NCBI RefSeq assembly: GCF_964204865.1 | Contig: NC_135263.1 | Coordinates: 17,901,426 to 17,965,425 of the forward strand | DNA from: Styela clava | Lineage: Eukaryota > Chordata > Ascidiacea > Stolidobranchia > Styelidae | Length of the DNA: 64,000 bases | Direction: 5' to 3' | Part shown: positions 49,437 to 61,350 of the stretch, one piece after another | Numbering within the stretch: position 1 is the stretch's first letter | Layout of the letters: each line of letters opens with the position of its first letter | The notes under the pieces: generated by a model | Told to the model about the DNA's origin: nothing | Database searches by the model: none | Seen by the model: only the letters and a program-made list of their open reading frames with translations | Program-made: the position numbers and the translations under genes

Positions 49437-52030
49437 TATTCAACGGAGCCTTCTCCCATGAATGAAATCAACACGGAATTTATAAGAGCGACACTGCCGT
49501 CGCATATTATCAAACGTCCTGACGGTCTGGTGTAGCACAACGCATGATCTCTCCGGAATCGTGCAATAAAATTGGAAATGGAGGTCGAATTATGTTCGTT
49601 CGTGACGTATGACGCAACAGCACATGGGGGTTTGCCTACCATGGGATGTCGGACGACAATTTCATATATATAAAATGGCTTTTTATCTTTAAAGCATGGC
49701 AATATACTACCAGTGGCGTCTATATATATTATGTCCTCTCTTGCGACGTCCTGTAAAATATCTATGGTATCACGAGACCACAGCATAATACTAGCAGGCA
49801 CACGCGATATTTGCTGCAATGTTCCCAACACCTTCCTTGATGGGTCATTGTTATTTTTTCTTTGCTGATCACGCAAACGCTCAAGCGATTCCCACTGATC
49901 CGAGTCTAACTTCGCTATACCTCGGGCCTCGTATCTAGCCTTCTTTAAAACACTGACAGATGGGGCATCGTCTCGATTACCAGAACAAAAGATATTGCTA
50001 GGAACCTCTTTAATAAAGTCCAGGTAACATTCACGAGGCATCTTGTTTTTGAGCTCTTTTTTAACCATTTCACGACGAGCGCCTTTCAAAATAGCAGATA
50101 CAATTGTTGAGTGTTTTACATTGCCGGTATAAGACACATGCATCAAACGAGAATTGACACGATAAGAAGTTATCGTAAACTTCCTATCTCAATTAGGAAA
50201 ACGACAATATCCAGTAGTGTAAAACACACGCGACCGCTGTCGTTGTTTATTGAAAGTATGGCGACGAAACGCAAATGAGCAATAAGGATTGCTTAATTTC
50301 ATGCCATCTCTTATTTTATCCCCCCAGTCTTTGTAAAGAATTATTCTATTTTTGACAAAGCACGAAATGGCATTCCAGTCATCTTCTTTAACTATAAACT
50401 CAGCCTTGTTAGGCAAATCCTCAATGGGTATCCATGCCTGAGTTGTAGATTCCACATGCCGTTCTTTGACTTGTGAAGAATCGGGATGTTCGGGTGCGTT
50501 TTCTTGCTTTTGTTCGTCATTGGCATTTGATTTGGTCTCTTCAAGATCGAATGTAACGTCATCGCGTTGAGGAGACGATTGCTTATAATTTGGACAGGAG
50601 CTTGCATGCGAAACTTGTTCATGATTTTGCTGGGGAGAAATATTTGGGTTTTCAAATTCATCGTGAACGGTGTGTAACTTGTGATCCATGGAGATGACAT
50701 TTTCAATGTTGTTATCAGAAGTTTTGCTATCTTTTTGAACGCGCTTTTCGAGCAGCGGACTCTCGGATTCACCAATGGGACGGGCGGAATCGTAATTAAA
50801 ATTATCGGAAATGCGGGAGCAGTCCTTTTCCGACGGCGAACGATTTGACGCCGGGCGTTTATGCGGTCTATATTTGTATTTATATTTACTTCTGTATTTA
50901 TATTTTTGGCAAATCAATCTGGAATATTTACAATCGTATTTACATTTGAATTGCCCAGTTAAATTTTCGCAAAGAGACGCGAATTGACCGGTCTTGGATT
51001 TTCTGATATTTTGTTTGGCCGCATTATTATTGCATTTAGCACTGGTATCACGATTAAAAGATCGCATGTCGCAAACTTTTAGTATTTCGTTTTTGTTTTC
51101 TCGCCAAAATCTTTTTGCTTCCAATATTTTTCGCTTGGTTTCATATTTGGACGTGTTTGGGGTGAAAAATGTAGAAACTAATCGATACCAACAATAGTAA
51201 TCATGTGGATCAAACTTTTCCATCGAATTCATCAATACTGCAAAATTTTCTGCCGTGTACACATTTTTCTTGTATGTCCCACCGCCTCCGAGCAAGCGGA
51301 CTGGAGTGCTTGACTTTACTTCCCCTACTATTCTGTTTGTTCTCCTGTTACATAAAACATGATAAACTTTAGATATATTTCATGTTAACTAAATATTTAC
51401 ATCTACTACAACATTTGTCTTTTGTCCATAGCTGAGTACACAATATTTCCGTGATCTTCACAGTATTTGCTTTATATTACCTGCACGTTAAGTGATTAAC
51501 CCTTCCTCTTTTCTTTAGTGAAATCGGTAGTGTCGGAATATCCAGCTTCGTGAAAACATCTATTGCCGCTCGCTGTTCTTCCGTCGCCACTGGTTGACGA
51601 ATCCCTGAATTTAAAATTCTAACATGTGAATTCTGTCTATTACATATGACTTTTACGTTTACACTTGACATTTCTTCGTAAGATTCCTGCTCTTTTCTTC
51701 TTGCCTTCTCCTCTTTGTCCTCAGTCTTCTCTTCAATGTTCTCGTGTACATCCAATGATCCGCTTCTATCTGACGCTGCAATGCTGGAAACTCTAGATAC
51801 ACCACAGTTTGTTACTTTCCCACTAGGCCTAATTACCAGTTCAACTGCCGACTTCTTTTCTGCTTTCTTCTCATCTTCTTACTTGGCGGACTTTTTTCTG
51901 TTGGCACAAAAACAGGTTTAGCACTAGTCCTATTCACCTGTTCTTCGGTCGGCTTGCATTCAGATACAGCCACATTCTTCTGTTCTTCTTTGGTCCTGCT
52001 AAAAAGTGAACTGTGGTTACGCATTGACAA
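49437..52030 (-). pseudogene. Broken transposon-derived gene, DDE/MULE-like transposase
   Basis: The parts read right to left. A Lys/Glu-rich start runs 52030 to about 51890, then a frameshift near 51885, then an exon to 51483 (LTCR|gtaata). An intron of 140 bp ends at ...taacag, and the next exon continues in phase from 51342 (RTNRIVGEVKSSTPVRLLGG). The long ORF stops with TGA at 50189-50191, inside a likely zinc-binding motif (TGYCRFPN, where a Cys is expected next). It resumes in the same frame (NSRLMHVSYTGNVKH). Downstream, DIIYIDATGSILP and RLIICDGSVALI have the spacing of two catalytic Asp of an RNase H-like transposase core. I recall similar DATG proteins as uncharacterised or Mutator-like transposases, which is not certain. 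The C-terminus is lost where the ~75-bp minisatellite begins. A middle region is Lys/Arg/Tyr-rich, then Ser/Asn/Glu-rich and probably disordered. Confidence 0.62.
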
Positions 52031-52049
52031 AAATATTCATCCGGCCCGT

Positions 52050-52115
52050 TTCAACACAATTTGAGTCATACCCGGCCGGCGGTCAAAAAAGTTTGGTGAC
52101 CCCTGTTATACGCAT
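52050..52115. mobile_element. Isolated hAT-type terminus
   Basis: GTCAAAAAAGTTTGGTGACCCCTG ends here; it is a typical right end whose partner would begin CAGGGGTCACCAAAC. No partner was found. It might close the element that carries the broken gene to the left. Confidence 0.45.
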
Positions 52116-52130
52116 TACTGCAGTGGCGGC

Positions 52131-55100
52131 GCGTGGTCATTTTGACAACCGGGGCAAGCTACTGCGGGACCAAGTCACCCCCATCTACGGGGACAGGATG
52201 AGCGCTGTAAGTTCTCCCATCATTTTATGAGTATAAAAACCATTCCATCGGTAACAACCAATCGGCAAAAGCAACAATTTTTAACGATAAGAAAGTGTCT
52301 TTAAAACCGTTCCAAGTCAAGGGATTAATAAATATAGACATAGTTTATTTTGAAACCTCTTTCAAAAGGAAAGGCAATATTTACCCAGATAAATACAATG
52401 ACATATTAACAGAAACTTCGGGAAAGCAGACAAAACCTAAAATAAGATTTAAAACGTTACTATGAAGAAAGGAAAGTTATGCAAAGATAAGGACATGCGT
52501 CGCTCACTCATAGATATATATGCTGCTAGACTTCTACTGCTTGAATATATATGCAACACGCCGCGGTTTCTTGGAAGCAAAATGCTCAATAACGCGCTGA
52601 TTAAAGTCATGCATTCCAGAAATAACGTCTCTGTGAATGGATAAAACAGCCAAGGAGTTTAATCTATTCTATTTCATTGTGTTTCTGAGATACGTTTTAA
52701 TACGCTTCAGCATGCTGAATGTTCGCTCTGCGTCGGTGGAAGAAATAGGCGTCGTCAAAATGATGTCCAGAAATTTTGCAGACGCCGCAAAGGTAGTTAC
52801 TAGAGTGTTATCTATGAGGAACCCATAGAGCGCGCAAGTTGATGAGATGTTCAAAAAAGTTTGATTGGTGTATATAAATCGCAATTCATTTTCCAATTTA
52901 CCGACGTTTATCATGGGGTAAAATTTGGAGACAGTAGCCAACAAATGGATGGGAAATTGACGTGCAAAATTTGAAAAATTTTTGAGGTTCATCAAAGAGA
53001 ACGCGGCAAGGTGTTCAGTGCGCAGACGATCGCCTATTTGATTCACCAGAATGCCACAGCATTCCTCTGTAGACAAAATCAAACGCTGCGTTGTTTGCCC
53101 GCGGCGTAAAGAAGCACTCCATGTGTCGTCGTATTTTATTGTTTCCCGGATACGAGATACAGCATCGCAGAAGCCTGAAATACACGACTGCACAGACGCT
53201 CCATCCATTAGCTTTGACTGCAATGCGCGGTATAATACATCCACGTGATAGAATATTGTGGAGAAAAAATGAAAACTCACCATCTTCTAGCAGACGCTTT
53301 AGACCTGCCGCCTCCCTCACAGAGCGTTCGTCCCAAACCGGAAAGCTCTGAATGCCATTGAAACACTCAATGAGCTCAGACCTAATTTCGGACACGCCCT
53401 GCACCACGCGTGATTGGAAGTTCCAACGTGTTGGTGCACAAGCTGGGAGACGGCGGCTACATATCTGGCGAAGGAGGTCAGAGCGCTTCGGCGAAACGGA
53501 AAAAATGAAGAAAACCCCGAAACATTTGCAAAAAATGTACGGACGAGAGGGGTATCAAGACACATATTCTTAATAACGAGGTTAAATTGGTGTGCATAAC
53601 AATGTAAAAAATGCGCATGAACAAAATATTCTTTTATATAAACTTGAACACCATGTTTCGACCCACTCATGAATGCCGCGCCGTCATAAGTTTGAGCTAT
53701 CAATTTTGACTTCGCGTTGTAAGGCTGTAACACTTCTTTCAGTACAGCCGATATCCCGCAAGCCGTGCGATCAACGATTGGTACAAAGCTGTGAAATTTC
53801 TCGGTAGGTTTATCATCTTTCACAAACCGAAAAATCACAGCCAGTTGGGAAACGCACGTGATGTCAGTTGTCTCGTCAGACTGAATCGAAAGGAACTGGC
53901 AATTCTCAATTTCCAGAGCCAAATGTTGTAATTAAAGTTTATACATTGAGTCGAGCAAATCATTTTGGATATCCTTAGATATCCCTTTCGAAACAGTTGC
54001 GGCATCAAGATGATCTCTCAATACTGTATCTAGGGATGCGGTGTATTCCACCATATCCAAAAATACCCCTCTATTAGAAGAGCCAGCCCGTTTATCGTGC
54101 CCACGGAGGGACAGCTCGTGACAACCAATGAACTTCAAAACATCTATCAATCGACCGAGAACATGGCGGTTTTTTCGACGTTTTGGTTGTGCCGACGAAT
54201 AGAAACCGCGCGTCCTTCATCCAACTGTGCTGCAATATTAACATTTCCGAATGTTCGGTATTTTACTGCATTGTCCAGGTGCTCCTTAGAATATTGATGA
54301 TCCCTGACACGCTCGGAAAGATGTTTAAGATCTCTAAAACCAAATTTACACCAACGTGAGTCACGGGCGGTAGCAAAAAGTAGGCAATAAAAACAAAAAA
54401 GTGCATTTTTGTCCTCGCTGTGACACAACCATTCGTGTTTTTTATACCAAGTTTCTTCGCAGAATGTACGCCGACGCTTTCCTCCGTCATGGGATTGTTC
54501 CAGTGAACAATTTTTTGGTTGATAAGGCCCAAGACGTTGTACCTCTAATTTTTGTTCCAGCGGCAGCTGCGAAAACGGAGTGCGAAGTAGTGCATCAACC
54601 TCATTCATTATGAGGTCTAAGGCTAAGAAATGCGAAGCCGGAAAGAAGTGAGGAGCTCAAAAGGAATGTGGAAAATCGAAAGCAAATGGACTAAAGGTCT
54701 CTAACTGATTCAAAAAGCGAAACAAGCGACAAAAACGAAGGCGAGGAAACTATCAACTCTTCAAGCAACCAACGAACGAGAAGGAATGCGTGAATATGTC
54801 AACACGTTGTTGTAAGAAACGTCGGCATTGTGTCGGCATAATTTCGGGGCTAGCCCCGATCGGCCCCGATGATTTAGTAAAAGAAACAGAAAACAAACGA
54901 GACAAACGCGGCGAGTGGAAGATAAAAGAGAGAATACGATATACAATGAGCAACCGGGGCAAAATCGGCGTCGCCCCGTCGACGTTCGGCGAAGGCTTTG
55001 CGAGCGAAAAATGAACCATGTCGGGAGAATATGGCTAGTGTAAACAGTCTGTGCAACCGATATTGAGGTATTTTTCGAATATTTTTTATTATACCGAAAA

Positions 55101-55148
55101 AACAACCGGGGCATTGCCCCGGTTGGCCCTATTGACGCGCCGCCACCG
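52131..55148. mobile_element. hAT transposon, 3.0 kb, with decayed transposase
   Basis: The left end is CAGTGGCGGCGCGTGG. The right end finishes TTGACGCGCCGCCACCG. A second complementary block lies inside (ACAACCGGGGCAAGC against GCATTGCCCCGGTTG). GC-rich gggc/gccc motifs repeat near both ends. The flanking octamers do not form a clear duplication (cattactg against cacattag). Coding remnants fill 52669-54608 on the minus strand. The higher GC content than the surroundings suggests a fairly recent arrival. Confidence 0.85.
52669..54608 (-). pseudogene. hAT transposase (ZMYM1-like, TTF zinc finger + dimerisation domain)
   Basis: The reading runs from ATG 54608. The first ~150 residues hold a TTF-type zinc-finger region (CHSEDKNALFCFYCLLFA ... 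RDSRWCKFGFRDLKHL). Next come the DUF4371-like part (ISKDIQNDLLDSMYKL) and the catalytic core with FLSIQSDETTDITCVSQL, typical of this clade. HCYAHQFNLVIKN and the PTRWNFQSRVV motif follow. The C-terminus has the hAT dimerisation signature SSTDAERTFSMLKRIKTYLR. Lesions are a frameshift near 54150, an in-frame TAA at about 53936-53938, a frameshift near 53495 and another near 53265 at a run of T. It is therefore inactive. The family moves DNA by cut-and-paste. Confidence 0.88.
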
Positions 55149-56459
55149 CACATTAGAAATAAAACGAAAAACACCGTAAATTTTGTCTTAAAAGCCCCGT
55201 GACAGGTGAAGGTGCTACCGCAGCCAGTAAAGATGAAACGCAGTAAATTGCGCATGGGATTTACCTTTCTATTCATTCCTAGGCCATACGTCACATTTCC
55301 CCACATTATGATGAAAACGCTAATCAATGCAGGTTTGAACGCTGTGGGCGTTATCACACGTGAAAGGATTCTAAGGCACAAGGTAATTTGCGTAGCCCAG
55401 GGGTCGATAACCTGCGGCCCACGGAGTAAAATAATCCGGCCTGCGACGCTTCACTGAATCATGGCGACAAAACGGATCAAGCATGTACCCGACGATTTGT
55501 GTTTAGGCACAACCCGGGATTCTTTTATTTCCAACCTGTTATTTTCATAATATATGATGGAAAAGGGGTTTTCATCTGAGACATTCTTACTATCAAAACA
55601 ACGAAATCGCCTTTCCGTCAGGGGTGATTTGAGATTGTGCCTGACGAAAATGTCACCAAATATTAAACAAACTAGCTGAAGACGACCAAGCTCATTCATC
55701 TCGTTAAAAACACTATTAACTATGATTTTTTTTGTTTATTTTGTCTGTAATGTATACGTTTCTGATTTTGCATTTTTTTTTCATAGCGCCGGGGTCAATG
55801 AGGTTATTTGGCACGTGAATGAGGACTCGGAAATGAGATCATCTTCCCTCAGATAAAATGTTTCAAGACTCTGAATTATCTGATGAAACTAGGTTTTCGT
55901 TTATTTATTATCGTTTGTGAACAATCCGTTATTTATTCAAACTCTTTTAGTCCTTTCATGACATACGGTTACAAAGAAATATATTATGACATAACAACTG
56001 AGTGAGCTGTCGACAAATGTAGTCGATTGCTTTGTATAAAATAGTTCGTCTATGCCACCATTTTCCCTCTGTTTTTGCTTGATGCTTCTGCTTGAGTTGT
56101 ACAGCTCATGTTGATTAGAGTTACTTGCCAACTCACTGTTATAAATTGATTTAGAAAGAAATATAATCGATTAGGAAAGGGAATACAAGAGAGAAGTGCA
56201 GAAAACGAACTATAGCGCGATTGGGATGCCAGTCCCGAAAATATTTCGTAGCCTAAAAATTTTGCAACTGCATTTCTGTCCGTGTTTTATCCTACATAAA
56301 CTTGGATCTCTGTTCTCAGCTATAAACTTTATTTAGTCTCGCAACATAAGTAGCCTAAAACATGAAATCAGTATGTCGTGTATTTCTTTAAACGTTACAA
56401 AATATAAACCCAATGTCCAATCTCTATCAGCGGTAATGCAGCAGTAGAGGTCTCACTGA
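55149..56459. other. Spacer with a lone hAT-type end at 55399
   Basis: CAGGGGTCGATAACCTGCGG at about 55399 followed by CCCACGG and a 'tccggcctgcgac' block looks like the start of a hAT non-autonomous element running right. Its other end is not certain. The ORF at 55451-55699 (-) lies inside and is not called. Confidence 0.4.
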
Positions 56460-56848
56460 TACCGTGTCTTCCCGAAAATAAGACCTACCCTGAAAATAAG
56501 ACCTGGACTGAATTTTTAAAATGATTTCAATATAAGCCCTCCCCTTTAAATAAGACCTACTCAATAACGCGAATTTGTTTATTTAATCGATAGCAAGAAA
56601 TCTCTCTTACACGTTTTAAATGATTAATAATCTATGTTTTGCAGTTATTTCGAATAAAAATGTGTTATTTATAAGTAAATGAATATCGGTTTTCTTATTA
56701 TATATATTGAAAAATCTCGCAATTCTCTACTTTGTAATTTTGTTTTTGATAGTTGAAAATATAAGACATCCTCCGAAAATAAGCCCTAGTGTTATTTTTG
56801 GAAGAAAATTGAAATAAGACTCAGCCTTATTTTCGGGGAAACACGGTA
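56460..56848. mobile_element. Palindromic MITE with TA flanks, longer copy
   Basis: The left end is TACCGTGTCTTCCCGAAAAT and the right end ATTTTCGGGGAAACACGGTA. Repeated aaaataagacc-type blocks lie inside. It matches the short copy at 9951-10066. TA is found at both edges. Confidence 0.78.
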
Positions 56849-57760
56849 TATATAGAATAAAAAAAGTAATCACATATATTTGTCGGACTGATATTTTTCC
56901 GAATAGTGAATCTGTCTGTGCATGTTTAAAGGGTTTATTCATGTGTATTTTTGCTTTGAAGTAGCAAAGCATTGTTTTTCATTTTTGTCGGCACGCGAAA
57001 AAATTTGTAATTAAATTTAGCCGATTTTGGCACGTAAGCCGAAAAAGGTACCCACCCCTGTTCTATACCTTGCACAAAATTCACTCCCCCTATGAGGTTC
57101 TGGTTGCACCCCTGGTTTCTACCGTTCAAAACTTTGGGGTTTGACGAAATTCCCTGAGTAATAAAAGGGTTCTCTGATGGCTCGAAAAGGTTACGAATCA
57201 CTGATTTGAGAGTTTGCTAAATCTGTGCTTCTAAAACTTTTACAGTTTGATGTAAGCCCAGCGCTTCTCTGATTCTATGCAATGTTTTAAAATAGTGGGA
57301 TTTATACGTGTGAAATTCGAGTATTCGTTGCAACCCCAAAACTTCGTTGCTGCGTCTCACCTGCGGTGTCGCAACTCCATTTTGGGTATAGCTCTGCGCT
57401 AAATCGAGTCTTTATCAATTGTTACCATCGGTCTGGGAAATTAAACAGGACTTTTACATGTAACTCGATTATATTGCTATGTATGTTATGTCTCCAAGGT
57501 TTGGTTTGGACGGAGAAATTAGTGTAAATTGGGCATTCAAACAATCACAAGTAATATTAAGCAAATACCAAATGTCATTTGCATTGTTTATGTTTTGTGA
57601 TCACGTGTCAGAAAGCGTGATCCGCTCGTAGCGATCCAGGGTTGTTGGATCCTGGAATAACGGACTAATTAAAAACGTTTAATTACAAAGGACTAATTAG
57701 CGTTTTCGTCCACTCTTCGCGCGGAAAGCACAAGCGACAACGCCTCAGTAGCAACTCTAC
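56849..57760. other. Spacer with fragments of hAT ends
   Basis: GGTACCCACCCCTG at about 57048-57061 and GCACCCCTGG at about 57106 resemble hAT termini without partners. The last 100 bases, before ATG 57761, are less AT-rich and could hold a promoter and leader. Confidence 0.35.
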
Positions 57761-58933
57761 ATGATGGAGTGCGGTCGATTTTGTGTGTGGTTGGTGCTGG
57801 AATATTACTCTTTATCAGTTTGTCTCTTTGGAATAATATTCAGGTGAGCTAAATATTAACAAGTGTTTGTAAAGCTGTTATATGGTTTCCGTAAAACTTT
57901 ATATTTTTTATTGATTTGGTTAATGTTGTTGCTTACTATCTCAATTTTTGTACGTATTGCTTTTCATAAACTGATTTCTAAATCTTTTGGTTGAAATTAC
58001 AATTTCCTATTATTTTCAATATGAACTAAAAATCTTAACATACCTGGGACTCATTCTAAATTGACGAGTTAGGGAAAGATACAAAGGTAATACAATAGCT
58101 CTGTGGTTTCATTCATCAGATATTCGATATTTTCTCAGGAGTCCTCGCATATTATATATATCCTAGAATTCAGTGATTCTCACACTTTTTAAGTCGCGCC
58201 CGATAGAAGTCCTATATATACTTGGCTTTTTTACTTTTATATACAAGTTATTGTGGATAGACGTATTCCCATTCCGGCATTAGAAAGTTCCGCAACAGTT
58301 TATTATTAATATCTTACCTTTTCAGATGCAGAACTGTTGTTGATGTTGAAATTGAAGATGCGAAGACACGATGTAACGAAACCGAAGAAAAATCTACAGG
58401 TAATATTTATACATTTTATTTGACTTTTAGACATCCATGGATTCCCGTAATCAATATGGTAATTCCACATACTTAACAGAAATAATAAGTCATATATTCC
58501 ATAAACAGTTATAAAAGCGTCATTGGACAGTTTCTTGTCGTAATAACTGTACTCCGTTATATAATTCGAAAACTGCGAGTAGTATCTTATGAAATTAAAT
58601 GGCTGCAGATATCTGTGACTGTAGAGGATTCTCATAAGAAGGTGAATTTTAACATAATTGTTAATAGTTTACTCGTCATTTACAACATGAGGTGCAACAC
58701 AATGTACGTACAGACCATTCCAAATAAGTAATATTTCATAAATTTAGGGAAAATCTCTGAACTATTTGCAGGGATGTATCTACGCAAAAGTTTAAAAATG
58801 CGACCCCTTGATAGTCGGATCACAATTTCGAAGGGCCGTTGTTGAATTGAGATACTCGTACGTTATTATTTTGGTGAAAATACGACGATCATGTCACATA
58901 CATTTATTTTCAGCTTTCTTAAACACTTGTTGA
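57761..58933 (+). CDS. Possible tiny spliced gene with an N-terminal membrane segment
   Basis: Exon 1 (57761-57843) opens ATGATGG and ends ATTCAG|gtgagc, phase 2. It encodes MMECGRFCVWLVLEYY and then SLSVCLFGIIF, strongly hydrophobic, followed by RCR. Exon 2 (58326-58399) follows ttaccttttcag and ends ACAG|gtaata. It is open only in the matching phase and encodes CRTVVDVEIEDAKTRCNE plus TEEKST. A third exon after tttattttcag (58914) would add AFLNTC and TGA (58931-58933), giving about 58 residues. Two phase-matched exons with good splice sites are suggestive, but the protein is very short and no family is recognised. The terminal exon is the first of four tandem copies of one module. Confidence 0.3.
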
Positions 58934-59287
58934 AGGTTGACAAGGCAGTATAACTACTTCATCAATAAGAGAAAGTCGTCTCAGTAAGGTAGAAGCCTAT
59001 CGAGTCTGACCAGCAAAGCAAGTATGTAATCGAAATCTTTCAATTTTAATGGTATAACTAGGTTCAATCTAAGGATCGTTGGTTGGTTGAACAATTCCCC
59101 CGGTCAAAAACAAAACACTCCCACAAACCCTCAAAATAAGAAAATTATTAACTAGTCGGTTAAGGTTCTGGTCGAGAATGAAGATTGCGTTGAAAATTCA
59201 AATTTTAAAATCGTTCCTAACTCTAACTAGTTACTGATTTGCTATTTTAAAACTTGGCGAAGGTGTTTTTATCAAGTCTCATATTCT

Positions 59288-59518
59288 GGGGTACTCCTGA
59301 AGTACACGTACCATGGCGGACACCGGAACGTAGTATGTGTACCAGGTTAGGGTTAGGCTATGATTTTATTGCAATTTTCCTTATTTTAGTTCTTTTAGGA
59401 GTTCTGGGACTAGCCATGTGACTCCCGTAGTATTTGTACCTAAAATTATGGCCTAACTCTAACCTGGTACACATATTATGGTGTCCGCCATCTTGGTACG
59501 CATACTTCACAAGCGCCC
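59288..59518. mobile_element. Foldback MITE (family B) in tandem unit 1
   Basis: The arms are GGGTACTCCTGAAGTACACG and GTACGCATACTTCACAAGCG, with the usual interior GGTTAGGGTTAGGC and its complement. Flanks do not show an obvious duplication. Confidence 0.75.
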
Positions 59519-61189
59519 ATTTTTGCATTATTGTCGAGTGCTTTTTACAAAATATTCCAATCTAATATGCTAAAATGCGCTGTTCGCCTTTTTACTACAT
59601 GTTACACCTTGTTCAATTTTTATTTTCATCGTATATACCTCGCAAATAACAAAGATTATTTAATAAAATAGCGCAGAAAAGGTTGTTTGGTGAAGTCATG
59701 ATAGGAGTCTTACGCTGGTCACAAAATATTATGTGTAAAAGGGAAAAACTGACTTTTATTTGTGACTATAGCTTGTACTCGGAAATTTCGAGGCGTGGAC
59801 AGACAAATACTTCATAAATTTTTGAGCCCGAAGTTGAACAGGACCTGTGCGCGTTCAAAAACAAAAAACGGCCGGGAAATTTGATTGTTTGAATCAGGCT
59901 ATAGCTCTAGTGTACCATCGTATGCCAATTGCTATTTGTATAGCCGGGATCTATCTTGGTATACACCTGTTTATTTATGGTATATCCGGTTGAATATAAC
60001 TGCACTAAAAGATCACTCCAAGCAGGTAATTTTGGGGGAAATCTGCGACAAATTATCTTTTTTGTATATTTAGTATAAGCTTAAATTATAGCAGATAAAT
60101 TGCATTTCGTCGTTCCCCTTTTCGCCAGTTTGCGCGCTTATATTTATTTAAGGCCAAATCTGTTAGAACCAGACTATTTTATTTCCTCGAATCGCACTTT
60201 GGAGTTGACTATTTTGTCCCACATACCCGTAATTTAGCGTTGAAAAGGTAGCAAAAATCATTCTAAACAACCCTTTAACTGAAGCAATAACCCGTGAATA
60301 TGGCGTAATGAGCCCGACACTGTCTATAACGGTATTTTTTTAAACTTGGTTTGATTAAACCGAACCTGAAGGTCCTCCTCTGAAATAATTTTACGAAATC
60401 TTTCCTTTACTCAGCTTTTTACTTATGTAAAATTTACTATATTCCACTACAGATATCTAACTTCCACGTTTAGCTGCTTACCTTCATTTTGAATTCGTGA
60501 TAAGGCAGGAATTATTTTTTGTAACAATTTAGGATTAAAACTTTTCACTCTTTTTGCACCGCAATCCTAAGTCGTCAATGGTAGGAGCTATAGCTGTCAC
60601 ACCCTAAATACGCCACTGATAATTTGAGAATAAACTAAAAATAAATTTATTTTCAGCTTTCCCCAACACTGATTGAAAGTTAGCAAGACAGTACATCATT
60701 TCATCAAAAGAATTGCTTCGTCATTTGCCTGGTATTCATAACTGATTGAGATAGACGCCTATCGAGTCTGGTCAGAAAAGCAAGTATGTAATCGAAATCT
60801 TTTTAATTCTTTCAATATAATTTGCATATTTAGGTTCAATCTAAGAATCTTTTGCACAACCCCTATAGATTGCGATGGAAATTAAAAAATTTCAATTTGT
60901 TTTTAACCCTAACTAGATAGTTACTAATTCAAAACTTCACCTTTGTGTTTTTATTGAGTGTCACATTTTTGCTTTAGTGTAGAAGTTTTTGTAAATAACA
61001 AAGGGTATTTAATATTATAAATTGGAAAAAGGAGTTGTTTTGTGAAATCATGACAGAAGTCTAACTCTTGTCACAAGATATTATGTGTGCTATATTACTG
61101 CTAACAAAAAACGTAAAAATTGACGTTGATTTATAACTATAGCTTTTGCTTAGAAATTAGCGAATAACGTAGCTGTAGAGTTTTCGGTA

Positions 61190-61350
61190 CTCCCGAAGTA
61201 TGTGTAGCAATATGGCGGACACCAGAACGTAGTATGTGTACCAGGTTAGGGTTAGGCCATAATATAGTTCCCTTATTTTATACCCTTATTTTAGTTCTAT
61301 TACGTGCTCGGGGACTATCCGAGTGACTTCCGTAGTATTTGTAATTTTTT
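61190..61350. mobile_element. Truncated family B MITE in tandem unit 2
   Basis: It starts GGTACTCCCGAAGTATGTGT and keeps ACCAGGTTAGGGTTAGGCCA. It breaks off after CCGTAGTATTTGTA; the right arm is missing. Confidence 0.7.

Noticed and set aside
51994..52230. ORF at 52006-52230 (+) as a gene
   Set aside because: It spans the terminus of one hAT element and the start of another, so it is a junction of unrelated DNA.
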